From Armatimonadetes bacterium 13_1_40CM_64_14 (GTDB lineage: Bacteria > Sysuimicrobiota > Sysuimicrobiia > Sysuimicrobiales > Kaftiobacteriaceae), in assembly GCA_001917855.1 (NCBI GenBank), contig MNEU01000044.1, positions 1 through 35,339 on the forward strand: DNA of 35,339 nt, written 5' to 3'. Numbering within the stretch: position 1 is the first letter of the stretch; every line of letters starts with the position of its first letter. The position numbers and the translations under genes were made by a program. Shown in pieces: positions 1 through 9,013 of the stretch. The notes under the pieces were generated by a model, which did not search any database, had not been told where the DNA came from, and saw only the letters and a program-made list of their open reading frames with translations.

Positions 1-361
1 CGCGGGCCACTTCCGCGATCTCATCGAGTTCCACATGGAACGGGAACACCAAGTGCGCTCGATCCGACACCCGCAGCCGGGCGGTGGAAATGCCGGCACT
101 CTCCAACATGGTTAGCTCTTCGAACAACGCGCGCGGATCGACAACGACGCCCGGTCCAATGATGCACTCCACACCGGGATGCAAGATGCCAGACGGCACC
201 AGGTGCAACCGCAGTTCGCCGTGGTCGCCGACAATCGTGTGCCCGGCATTGTTGCCCCCATTGAACCGGATGACGTGGTCGGCGTGCGCGGCGAGGGCAT
301 CGACGACCTTGCCTTTGCCCTCGTCGCCCCAATGACCACCCACAATCGCTGTCACAGGCAT
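1..361 (-). CDS. purA: Adenylosuccinate synthetase, N-terminal part (cut by window edge)
   Basis: PurA joins IMP and aspartate using GTP to form adenylosuccinate, the first step from IMP to AMP in the cytoplasm. The frame stays open from an ATG at 361 to the left edge, giving 120 of the usual ~430 residues. The GTP-binding segment reads GGHWGDEGKGKVVDAL near residues 8-23; most PurA proteins have Q where this one has H. The segments RFNGGNNAGHTIV and LVPSGILHPG, typical of the IMP-binding N-terminal region, follow. The start codon comes one base after the purE stop, so purD-purE-purA is one transcription unit. The identification is firm; the C-terminal three quarters lie outside the window. 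Confidence 0.95.
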   Translation of the reverse strand, partial: MPVTAIVGGHWGDEGKGKVVDALAAHADHVIRFNGGNNAGHTIVGDHGELRLHLVPSGILHPGVECIIGPGVVVDPRALFEELTMLESAGISTARLRVSDRAHLVFPFHVELDEIAEVAR

Positions 362-362
362 G

Positions 363-911
363 TCAGGCTCCTCGCGACGGCGGGGTCGGTAGCCGCGCTT
401 CGGACGCATTCGCTTCCAGGCGGCGGGCCATCGCGGCTTTGTAGCCCCGCACGCGCTCACGCAGTTCAGGATCCCCCGTCGCCAGCATCTGCACGGCCAG
501 CACGGCGGCATTGCGCGCGCCCCACGCGCCAATCGACACCGCCGCAACGGGAACGCCCGGGGGCATCTGGACTGTCGACAGCAGGGCGTCCAGTCCGCCC
601 AGCCCCGTGGCATCCAGCGGCACGCCGATCACGGGGAGGACCGTGCGAGCAGCCAGCGCTCCGGCAAGGTGCGCCGCTCCCCCGGCGGCAGCGATGAGGA
701 CCCGAATCCCGCGCCCTTCGGCCGCACGCACGTAGCGGTCCACGAGCTCGGGGGAGCGATGCGCCGAGGCGACGACCATTTCCCAGGGGACGCCAAACTC
801 CCCGAGCGTCCGCGCGGCATCTTCCATCACCGCGCGGTCAGAATCACTCCCCAGCACAACGGCCACTTGCGGATTTCCCGAGGGTGAGACCGGAGGTTGA
901 TTTGTCGTCAC
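363..911 (-). CDS. purE: N5-carboxyaminoimidazole ribonucleotide mutase
   Basis: Class I PurE converts N5-CAIR to CAIR in purine synthesis and works as a soluble octamer. The 182-residue protein carries the family core: [12 protein letters not shown] near residue 20, the SAHRSPE loop with the active-site histidine, [15 protein letters not shown], and the [17 protein letters not shown] segment. The start is GTG at 911 with a GGAGG ribosome site about nine bases upstream, inside the end of purD, two bases after the purD stop. No PurK, the usual supplier of N5-CAIR, is seen here. About 20 residues at each end extend past the family core. Confidence 0.95.
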   Translation of the reverse strand: MTTNQPPVSPSGNPQVAVVLGSDSDRAVMEDAARTLGEFGVPWEMVVASAHRSPELVDRYVRAAEGRGIRVLIAAAGGAAHLAGALAARTVLPVIGVPLDATGLGGLDALLSTVQMPPGVPVAAVSIGAWGARNAAVLAVQMLATGDPELRERVRGYKAAMARRLEANASEARLPTPPSRGA

Positions 912-913
912 AG

Positions 914-2203
914 TCAGATGCCTCCCCCCGCGATCGCAGGAGCGACGGGCGCGACGGCGGCCGAGCGCCCTATGTCCCGGCGATACTGCATCGCGTCAAA
1001 CTGAATTCCTGGAATGGCGGTGTAGGCCCGATCGCTCGCCTGAGGAATCGAGGCCCCCCGGGCCACGATGTTCAGCACGCGACCGCCCGCCGTCACAACA
1101 TCGGCGCCGCGGAGACCCGTCCCGGCGTGGAACACCACCACGTCTTCGCTCCCAGCGTCGAGCCCACTAATGGGCAGGCCGGTCCGAAACTGCCCCGGGT
1201 ATCCTCCAGAGGCCAACACTACGCAGACCGCTGATTGGTTGGCCCACCGTAACTCCGGCTCCCGGCCATGGACCACGTCAAGGAGCACGTCTGCCAGGGG
1301 AGCATCTAGCAACGGCAGGATCACCTGAGTCTCAGGATCGCCGAACCGGCAGTTGAACTCGAGGACCTGGGGGCCTGTCGGTGTGAGCATGATGCCGGCA
1401 TAGAGGACGCCGATAAAGGGGCACCCGTCGGCGGCCATCGCCGCGGCGGCGGGTTCGAGGATCTGCGCGGTAATCTGGTCCATCACACCTCCGGGCAGGG
1501 GGGGCGGCGCCACCGCGCCCATGCCTCCCGTGTTGGGTCCGGTGTCTCCGTCGGCCGCCCGTTTGAAATCTCGCGCGGGCAGTAACGGCCACACGTGTGC
1601 GCCGTGGACGAAGGCGAGCACGCTCACTTCCTCACCGTCGAGCTTCTCCTCGATGACAATGCGCGCACCGGCGTCCCCGTGCACACGGCGGGCCATGAGG
1701 GCGTCAATCGCGCTGACCGCCTCCGTGGTATCGCGGGCGACGACGACCCCTTTGCCGGCGGCCAATCCATCTGCTTTCACGACAGCGGGCCGCCTGAGGC
1801 GGCGGACAAACGCAGCGGCGTCTGCGGGATCCTCGAAGACGGCGAACGGTGCGGTGGGGATGCGGGCGCGACGCATGAGATTCTTGGCAAACACTTTGCT
1901 CGCTTCCAGTTGGGACCCGCGCTGCGTGGGACCGAACGCGAGTAAGCCACAGGCGGCAAACGCATCGACGAGCCCAGCGGCGAGAGGCGCTTCGGGACCG
2001 ACGACGGTGAGATCGATGTGCAACTGCTCGGCGGCGGAGGCGAGGGCGGAGATCGCGGTGGCCTCAATCGGGAGGCAGCGGGCAAGCGACGCGATGCCGG
2101 GATTACCGGGTGCGGCGTATAGCTGGGCCCCCCCATCCCGGGCGAGTTGCCAGGCCAGGGCGTGCTCTCTGCCGCCGGATCCCACGACCAGAATCTTGGG
2201 CAC
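914..2203 (-). CDS. purD: Phosphoribosylamine--glycine ligase
   Basis: PurD ligates glycine to phosphoribosylamine with ATP, step two of purine synthesis. The N terminus KILVVGSGGREHALAW is diagnostic. The ATP-grasp middle is visible (VVKADGLAAGKGVVVA, then VIEEKLDGEEVSVLAF), as is FNCRFGDPETQVILPLL near the end. I chose the GTG at 2203, which starts the protein at V-P-K-I-L-V-V-G as homologues do and gives 429 residues. A GTG at 2230 would add nine residues of no family match. Head gene of purD-purE-purA. Confidence 0.94.
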   Translation of the reverse strand: MPKILVVGSGGREHALAWQLARDGGAQLYAAPGNPGIASLARCLPIEATAISALASAAEQLHIDLTVVGPEAPLAAGLVDAFAACGLLAFGPTQRGSQLEASKVFAKNLMRRARIPTAPFAVFEDPADAAAFVRRLRRPAVVKADGLAAGKGVVVARDTTEAVSAIDALMARRVHGDAGARIVIEEKLDGEEVSVLAFVHGAHVWPLLPARDFKRAADGDTGPNTGGMGAVAPPPLPGGVMDQITAQILEPAAAAMAADGCPFIGVLYAGIMLTPTGPQVLEFNCRFGDPETQVILPLLDAPLADVLLDVVHGREPELRWANQSAVCVVLASGGYPGQFRTGLPISGLDAGSEDVVVFHAGTGLRGADVVTAGGRVLNIVARGASIPQASDRAYTAIPGIQFDAMQYRRDIGRSAAVAPVAPAIAGGGI

Positions 2204-2280
2204 TGCGCAACCTGGAAAGTTCGGACTCACACCGCCGTGCGCGGCTCACGGAGCACGTCGGCAGCACAACCGGCGAGATA

Positions 2281-2309
2281 ATCATAAACAAAGATGCCTC
2301 CAGCAGCAA
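2281..2309 (-). promoter_or_regulatory. Candidate promoter of the purD-purE-purA operon
   Basis: On the minus strand TTGCTG (2309-2304) and TATGAT (2286-2281) are separated by 17 bases. The -10 differs from consensus at one position; the -35 matches at three of six. It lies about 80 bases upstream of the purD start in an otherwise gene-free 242-base gap. No purine riboswitch or clear PurR box was seen. Confidence 0.4.
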
Positions 2310-2411
2310 CAATGTTCGCCTTTTGGCGTTCAACGTTCGGGGTTTGAGACCCGCGCTAGCTCCCCCGTGATTGATCAACTCCAGTGGTACAAGGAATCCG
2401 GCACAAACACA

Positions 2412-2444
2412 CAGGCCTCACCGACCGATGCCTGGTGAGGCCTG
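2412..2444 (-). terminator. Stem-loop terminator after groEL
   Basis: CAGGCCTCACC (2412-2422) and its exact complement GGTGAGGCCTG (2434-2444) form an 11-bp stem with an 11-base loop, 28 bases past the groEL stop. On the minus strand it is followed by a T-rich stretch (TGTGTGTTTGTG), which fits intrinsic termination of groES-groEL. Confidence 0.65.
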
Positions 2445-2472
2445 AGCATCAGTGCTCTTCCCGCGTCAATGA

Positions 2473-4089
<1,617 letters not shown>

Positions 4090-4161
4090 TCACCTCTCTC
4101 CACAAGACTCTCGTAACGCCCGCAGCCCCGCCTGACACTCAGGGAGACCGCAAGCGATGCG

Positions 4162-4479
4162 TCATTTCTTGCCTGCAGTCGCGGGCTCGCGGTCGACGAT
4201 GGCGAGGATGTCGCTGCTCCGCAAGATGAGATGCTCCACGCCATCGATCTTGAACTCCGAACCCGAGTACTTCGCATACAGCACGTGATCGCCGGCCTTG
4301 ACGTCCAGTGGGACGCGTTTGGTCGCGCTTTCATCCCAATCGCCCGGACCGGCGGCCACCACTTCGCCTCGCTGGGGCTTCTCTTTCGCGGTATCGGGTA
4401 ATACGATCCCGCCCTTAGTGCGCTCCTCGTCCTCTAGCGGCTTCACCACCACACGGTCCCCTAACGGCCGCACCTTCAT
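4162..4479 (-). CDS. groES: Co-chaperonin GroES (10 kDa)
   Basis: GroES caps the GroEL ring as a heptamer. The protein starts at ATG 4479 ([20 protein letters not shown] follows), with a strong GGGAGGG ribosome site seven bases upstream, and is 105 residues long. The mobile loop that contacts GroEL is [20 protein letters not shown] near residues 20-40. The [19 protein letters not shown] segment and the [11 protein letters not shown] end are family-typical. An upstream in-frame ATG at 4539 would lie within the CIRCE/promoter zone and add 20 unrelated residues, so I reject it. The tail after the family end ([10 protein letters not shown]) is a little longer than usual. Confidence 0.97.
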   Translation of the reverse strand: MKVRPLGDRVVVKPLEDEERTKGGIVLPDTAKEKPQRGEVVAAGPGDWDESATKRVPLDVKAGDHVLYAKYSGSEFKIDGVEHLILRSSDILAIVDREPATAGKK

Positions 4480-4508
4480 CGATGGTCCCTCCCCTTTATG
4501 TGCATGAA

Positions 4509-4535
4509 TTAGCACTCGACGATGGCGAGTGCTAG
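4509..4535 (-). promoter_or_regulatory. CIRCE operator (HrcA binding site) before groES
   Basis: TTAGCACTC (4509-4517), nine bases, GAGTGCTAG (4527-4535). This is the CIRCE consensus with one difference at the last base. It sits between the promoter and the groES start, around or just after the expected transcription start, the standard place for HrcA to repress groESL. The hrcA gene is not in the window. Confidence 0.93.
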
Positions 4536-4544
4536 GCACTCACC

Positions 4545-4573
4545 ATCTTAGTCCGCCCCTGCTTTCTGTTCAA
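4545..4573 (-). promoter_or_regulatory. Sigma-70-type promoter of groES-groEL
   Basis: On the minus strand TTGAAC (4573-4568), a 17-base spacer, then TAAGAT (4550-4545). Both boxes are close to consensus. Transcription should start near 4538, immediately before the CIRCE element. Confidence 0.75.
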
Positions 4574-4750
4574 GACCGTATCGGGGGATTGTGCCTTCCC
4601 GCCTCCCCCACGCGGCCTCATCCCTCTCCATTCGAGCCGAGACGGCCGATCGTGCGAACGACCGCCCCGCGCGGGGGCGTGCGCGCTCTCGAGGACCGCC
4701 CCCGGCCCCCCCCCACCCTGCCCGGGCGGGAAAATCCCTTGCAGGAGGCC

Positions 4751-4780
4751 TTATACACCGGGTTATCCACATTATCCACA
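4751..4780 (+). promoter_or_regulatory. Tandem DnaA boxes between tsaD and groES
   Basis: Two perfect DnaA boxes, TTATCCACA at 4763-4771 and again at 4772-4780, directly abut. A third, weaker box TTATACACC (4751-4759) lies three bases before them. All face the same way. They lie in the 268-base gap between the groES promoter and the end of tsaD, which holds no gene. They could be part of a replication origin, a DnaA-titration site, or a DnaA-controlled regulatory site. No dnaA, dnaN or AT-rich unwinding region is seen nearby. Confidence 0.6.
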
Positions 4781-4841
4781 GGGCGACAATCCCCAGCCTT
4801 CTGGGCGAACATCCGGATGATGAAGAGCAGGCGGATGCGGC

Positions 4842-5852
4842 TCAGACCAGGGCCAGGTCGCTCGATGCTCCCAGGTGCAGGTCGGCGCGCAGTCCGCGAC
4901 GCAAGCGCTGATAGCCGGCGGCGGCGATCATCGCCGCATTATCGGTGCACAGAGGTAGTGGCGGCACAACCAATCGAACTCCCGCCTGGCGGCAGGCGCG
5001 GTCCATCTCGGCACGCAGACGCGAGTTTGCCGCCACCCCGCCGACCACGAGCACGGTCGACACACCGGTCTGCACGGCCGCGCGCATGGTTTTCGCAACC
5101 AAGACTTCCACGACCACACGCTGCAGACTGGCCGCGAAATCAGCGTCAAATTGCGCCGACCGGGAGGCGGTGGCAAGGACCCGCAAGGCCGCGGTCTTGA
5201 TCCCGCTGAACGAGAACTCGAACGACTCGTCTGCCATCGGCAGGGGAAGCGGCACGGCGCGGGGATCTCCCCCGTGGGCGAGGCGGTCCAGCTCGGGCCC
5301 GCCGGGATAGCCCAGCCCCATTGCTCGAGCGACTTTGTCGAACGCTTCGCCGGCGGCGTCGTCTCGGGTCCGCCCGAGAACCTCGTAGTGCCCATGGTCA
5401 CGCATGACGACCACGTCGGTATGCGCGCCGGAGACGATCAGGGCAACTGCGGGAAGCGCGAGATCCGGGGCCGCCAACCACGCGCCATAGAGGTGCCCTT
5501 CCAGGTGGTTGACGCCCACGAGGGCCAGGTCGCGGCTCAGTGCGAGAGCCTTCGCCGCCGCCACGCCGACGGTGAGGGCGCCCACCAGCCCCGGCCCCTG
5601 CGTAACGGCTACCGCGGTGAGATCCTCCAGCACGGCGCCCGCGCGCTCTAACGCCTCGTCCAGCACGGGAAGCAGCCGCTCGAGGTGCTGGCGGGAGGCC
5701 AGTTCGGGGACCACGCCCCCAAAACGGCGGTGCAGATCGGCTTGGGAGGCGACGACGTTGCTCCGGATGTCCGAGCCGTGCGCGAGGACGGAGACGGAGG
5801 TCTCATCACAGGACGTTTCGATGCCCAGAATCAGCGACTCTGCGGAGGTCAC
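4842..5852 (-). CDS. tsaD: tRNA N6-threonylcarbamoyladenosine transferase TsaD
   Basis: TsaD (Kae1/Qri7 family) moves the threonylcarbamoyl group to A37 of ANN-decoding tRNAs, working with TsaB and TsaE. The 336-residue protein has the ASKHA signature ILGIETSCDETSVSVL near 8-23, the metal ligands H116 and H120 in NHLEGHLYG, the IVSGAHTDVV segment, the GVAANSRLR nucleotide loop, and a C-terminal TDNAAMIAAAGY. The start is GTG at 5852 with GGAGG nine bases upstream. It is the last gene of lig-nfeD-tsaE-tsaB-rimI-tsaD, 24 bases after rimI. No clear terminator follows. Confidence 0.97.
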   Translation of the reverse strand: MTSAESLILGIETSCDETSVSVLAHGSDIRSNVVASQADLHRRFGGVVPELASRQHLERLLPVLDEALERAGAVLEDLTAVAVTQGPGLVGALTVGVAAAKALALSRDLALVGVNHLEGHLYGAWLAAPDLALPAVALIVSGAHTDVVVMRDHGHYEVLGRTRDDAAGEAFDKVARAMGLGYPGGPELDRLAHGGDPRAVPLPLPMADESFEFSFSGIKTAALRVLATASRSAQFDADFAASLQRVVVEVLVAKTMRAAVQTGVSTVLVVGGVAANSRLRAEMDRACRQAGVRLVVPPLPLCTDNAAMIAAAGYQRLRRGLRADLHLGASSDLALV

Positions 5853-5876
5853 AAACGGAGGCCTCCCATAGGCGCC

Positions 5877-6401
5877 TTACGCCTCGGACGAATCATCGAA
5901 AGCGGCCCGAAATGCGTCGAGTTTGTGGCGATACTCGCGGTCCTGCAGATTTCCGCTCCACATCACGATCGCGTCCTCGCGGTTATCGCTGTAGTACCCC
6001 TTGCGGACGCCGATCTCGCGGAAGCCGTACTTCTTGTACAGAGTCTGCGCCACGTCGTTGGAGCGGCGGACTTCCAGTGTCATCCACCGAGCCCCGCGGG
6101 CTAGGGCGGCATCGATCAACCCTAACAGGACCCGCTCCCCGATGTGCTGCCCGCGGTAGACCGGGTCGACCGCAATCGTCGTCACATGCGCTTCATCGAG
6201 GATGACCCACATCCCGCCATACCCGACAATCGCATCATCCGTTTTCGCGACGAGGTAGGCGGCGAGCCGGTTCTCATTCAGCTCATGGGTGTAGGCATCT
6301 CGTGGCCACGGCGTGCGGAAGGATTGGCGCTCGATGGCCAACACGCGCGGAATGTCGTCCATCCGCATTGCCTCAAGGGTCACACGCGTAATCTGTTTCA
6401 T
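5877..6401 (-). CDS. rimI: Ribosomal protein S18-alanine N-acetyltransferase-like GNAT
   Basis: RimI acetylates the N terminus of ribosomal protein S18 in E. coli; relatives acetylate other N termini. Starting at ATG 6401 (MKQITRVTLEAMR) the protein has 174 residues and one GNAT domain. The acetyl-CoA loop is RGQHIGERVL at about residues 83-92, preceded by the TTIAVDPVY strand. RimI-specific parts are LEVRRSNDVAQTLYKKYGF and the GYYSDNREDAIVMW end. A longer start at 6455 would overlap tsaB by 20 bases and add residues unlike the family. Its place between tsaB and tsaD supports the name; the in vivo substrate is not shown. Confidence 0.88.
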   Translation of the reverse strand: MKQITRVTLEAMRMDDIPRVLAIERQSFRTPWPRDAYTHELNENRLAAYLVAKTDDAIVGYGGMWVILDEAHVTTIAVDPVYRGQHIGERVLLGLIDAALARGARWMTLEVRRSNDVAQTLYKKYGFREIGVRKGYYSDNREDAIVMWSGNLQDREYRHKLDAFRAAFDDSSEA

Positions 6402-6435
6402 CGCCGTCGAGCTTACTCCGAAGACGATACTCCGT

Positions 6436-7119
6436 CTAGCCTTGGGCGCCCGCACTCTCCTTGTCGGTCGGCGCCCGGCTGTAGGTGGGATGCAACCGGT
6501 AGACGTCGTCGTGCTCGCCGCGTGCCAGGCGCTCCCACCCCAGGTGTCCCACCGCTGAGGCCATGGGGTACCACTGCGGCCGGGGGGCGAAGGTGGCCTG
6601 GTCCCGCAGCCCCACGATGGCCTCCCCGTAGCGCTCTAGCGCATCCCCACTGAAGGTAATCGGCCCCGGGGGCAGACTCTCGAGGACGCTCGCGACGGAT
6701 CCCACCCGATCGTCGGTCATCCTCTGGAGCACCCCGTCCCGGCGGAACAGCGCGAAGGCCACTTCGCCGCGCCGCACATCGAGAATGGCTCCGATGAGGC
6801 CGGGGGTCTGCGTGCCCAGCGCCACGGCATCGAGTGTGGGGACGCCGACAGCCGGAATGCCGCGGGAGCGCGACCACATCGCGGCAGTGGCGATCCCAAT
6901 CCGCAGGCTCGTAAACGAGCCTGGCCCGGTGGACACCGCCACCGCCTCCACGTCCCCCGGCGTCCACCCGGCAGCGGTGAGGACTCCTGCAACCGCCGGC
7001 ACTAGCCACTCCAGGTGCTGTCGCGGCACACGATCGCTGTGCTCCCTCACCACGACGCCGTCGTCCAGCAGCGCCACACTCCCCACACTCGTCGCCGTTT
7101 CCAACGCGAGCAGGCGCAT
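6436..7119 (-). CDS. tsaB: tRNA threonylcarbamoyladenosine biosynthesis protein TsaB
   Basis: TsaB is the inactive paralogue that binds TsaD and holds the t6A-forming complex together. Starting at ATG 7119 (MRLLALETATSVGSVAL) the protein is 227 residues, the family length. It contains the ASKHA-like N terminus, RQHLEWLVPAV, the typical AVAVSTGPGSFTSLRIGIA stretch, and AILDVRRGEVAFALF. Its ATG shares one base with the tsaE stop (TAATG), a sign of translational coupling. A longer frame to 7230 lies inside tsaE and is rejected. Confidence 0.94.
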   Translation of the reverse strand: MRLLALETATSVGSVALLDDGVVVREHSDRVPRQHLEWLVPAVAGVLTAAGWTPGDVEAVAVSTGPGSFTSLRIGIATAAMWSRSRGIPAVGVPTLDAVALGTQTPGLIGAILDVRRGEVAFALFRRDGVLQRMTDDRVGSVASVLESLPPGPITFSGDALERYGEAIVGLRDQATFAPRPQWYPMASAVGHLGWERLARGEHDDVYRLHPTYSRAPTDKESAGAQG

Positions 7120-7673
7120 TAGGGAGTGCGGCCACCAAGCTGCGCCAGCAGGGCCTCGAACCGCGCGCCGTGTGGCTCCAGCTCCAGCACGCGATGCTCC
7201 GCTCCAGCGCCGAACCGGATGGTGATCCACAGGTAATCGTCAGGGAGCCAGGAGAAGGCGTGCTCGGCCCATTCGATGACGACGATCCCGGAGCCGTCGA
7301 AGACCATGTCCAATCCGAGATCATCGAGTTGCTCGGGTCGATCCAGTCGGTACAGATCCACATGGTAGACGGGCGGCGTGCCATGGTACTCGCGAATCAA
7401 GGTGAACGTCGGACTGGCGACATACCCCGTCGCGCCGGCTCCACGGGCGATGCCTCGGGCGAACACCGTCTTGCCCGCACCGAGATCACCCGATAAGGCG
7501 ACCACATCTCCCGCCTGCAACAACCGGCCAAGACGCGCTCCCAGGGCTTCGGTCTGTGTAGGACTCGCCGTCTCAAAACGGACGCGGCGCCGGGTGGCAG
7601 GGATGCCTCGGGGATCGGGTCTGCTCACATTCGTCGACGGCGTCCGTGTGCGAGGGACGCCAGCGGGCCTCAC
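7119..7673 (-). CDS. tsaE: t6A biosynthesis ATPase TsaE
   Basis: TsaE is the small P-loop ATPase that drives the TsaB-TsaD cycle. The Walker A motif is SGDLGAGKTVFARG (G62 to T69 in this frame), followed by YVASPTFTLIREY, VYHVDLYRL and IVVIEWAEHA, all family hallmarks. The GTG at 7673 overlaps the nfeD stop as GTGA, which supports coupled translation and gives 184 residues. Homologues usually lack the first ~35 residues, so the GTG at 7628 is a possible alternative start. tsaC, the L-threonylcarbamoyladenylate synthase gene, is not in the window. Confidence 0.93.
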   Translation of the reverse strand: MRPAGVPRTRTPSTNVSRPDPRGIPATRRRVRFETASPTQTEALGARLGRLLQAGDVVALSGDLGAGKTVFARGIARGAGATGYVASPTFTLIREYHGTPPVYHVDLYRLDRPEQLDDLGLDMVFDGSGIVVIEWAEHAFSWLPDDYLWITIRFGAGAEHRVLELEPHGARFEALLAQLGGRTP

Positions 7674-9013
7674 CGGGGCAGCGGGCGGACGCGCAAACGT
7701 AACCCCTCCACACCGATGACGACGATGCGGTCGCCTTCTCGGATGGGCGTCCGGTCCTCCGCCTCAGCCGTCCACATCTCCCCCCGCACATGCACCTGAC
7801 CCTCGGGACTGAGCGCGGAACGAGCCACGCCGACCGCTCCAATGAGCCCTTCGGTCCCCGTGCGCACCTTCGTCCGCTGGGCACGGATCCCCGCGCCCAC
7901 GGCAAACAGGAAGAACGCCCCGGTGAACAGTGCGGTGAAGATGGCCACCTGCAGCGACACGCGGAGAAACGGCAGCTGCCGATTGGTCAGGAGCATCGCG
8001 CCCAAGACGAACGAGAGGATGCCCCCCGCCGTCAACACCCCGTGGGTCGGCACTTTAATATCGGCGATGAAGAACAGGACCGACAGCGCCAGTAATCCCA
8101 CGCCGGCGGCATTGACCTGCAAAATGGCAAAGGACGTCAGGGCCAGAACCAGGGCAATCGCCCCGATGACGCCCGGGAGGACGGCCCCGGGGTTGCTGAG
8201 CTCGAAGATGATGCCGTAGATGGCAATTGTCATTAAGATCAATCCTACGTTCGGATCGCTGAGCAAGTCCAGAAGCCGCTCGCTGACGTCCATCCCGACC
8301 GGGCGCACGGAGGCGCGAGCGGTGTGGAGCACCACCGGGCCCGCCTCGGTCTCCACCTCGCGTCCGTCTACCCGCGTGAGCAGCTCGTGCACATCCGCCG
8401 CCAGCAGATCCACGATCTTCAGACGCAGCGCCTCGGCCTCGTCGACCGATACGCTTTCCCGTACCGCTTTCTCCGCCCAGTCCGCATTCCGACCGCGCCG
8501 CCGGGCCAGGGCGCGGATGTTGGCCACGGAGTCGTTGGTGATTTTTTGCATCATCGTGGCATCCTGCGCGCCCCCCGAGCCCACCCCCACCGGATGCGCG
8601 GCTCCCAGGTGTGTGGTCGGCGCCATCGCGGCGATGTGCGCCGCATAAGTGATGAACACGCCCGCCGATGCCGCGCGGGCTCCGCTGGGACTGATGTAGA
8701 CAATCACAGGGACTCGCGAGTTTAAGATCGCCTTGGTAATGTCATCCATCGACTTCAGCAGCCCGCCGGGTGTGTCCAGTTCAATCAACAGGGCGGTGGC
8801 GGAGGCTTCTTCGGCCTCATGGATTGCCCGCTGAATGAAGCGGGCGCTGGCGGGTGCGATCACTCCGTCCACCCGGATCCGCAGCACCACCGGACCCGCA
8901 ACCACCGGGTCCGCAGCGGCGGCCGAGTCCGCCCGAGGTAGGGCCAGACCCTGGATGAGGGTCGCCCACCCCGCAACCAGCACGGTGATGACGAGTAGTC
9001 GGCGCACGGTCAT
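7670..9013 (-). CDS. nfeD: NfeD/ClpP-class membrane serine protease
   Basis: This is a long-form NfeD (NfeD1b, PH1510-like) protein of 447 residues. An N-terminal signal or anchor segment (residues 1-35) leads to a ClpP-type protease domain. The serine lies in ARAASAGVFI, and a lysine in MMQKITNDSV fits the Ser-Lys dyad of the family. Several hydrophobic membrane helices follow (about 260-385), then a C-terminal OB-fold NfeD domain (about 390-447). Relatives act in membrane quality control, often with a stomatin partner; no stomatin gene is seen here. The ATG overlaps the ligase stop as ATGA, and the stop overlaps tsaE. Confidence 0.88.
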   Translation of the reverse strand: MTVRRLLVITVLVAGWATLIQGLALPRADSAAAADPVVAGPVVLRIRVDGVIAPASARFIQRAIHEAEEASATALLIELDTPGGLLKSMDDITKAILNSRVPVIVYISPSGARAASAGVFITYAAHIAAMAPTTHLGAAHPVGVGSGGAQDATMMQKITNDSVANIRALARRRGRNADWAEKAVRESVSVDEAEALRLKIVDLLAADVHELLTRVDGREVETEAGPVVLHTARASVRPVGMDVSERLLDLLSDPNVGLILMTIAIYGIIFELSNPGAVLPGVIGAIALVLALTSFAILQVNAAGVGLLALSVLFFIADIKVPTHGVLTAGGILSFVLGAMLLTNRQLPFLRVSLQVAIFTALFTGAFFLFAVGAGIRAQRTKVRTGTEGLIGAVGVARSALSPEGQVHVRGEMWTAEAEDRTPIREGDRIVVIGVEGLRLRVRPLPR

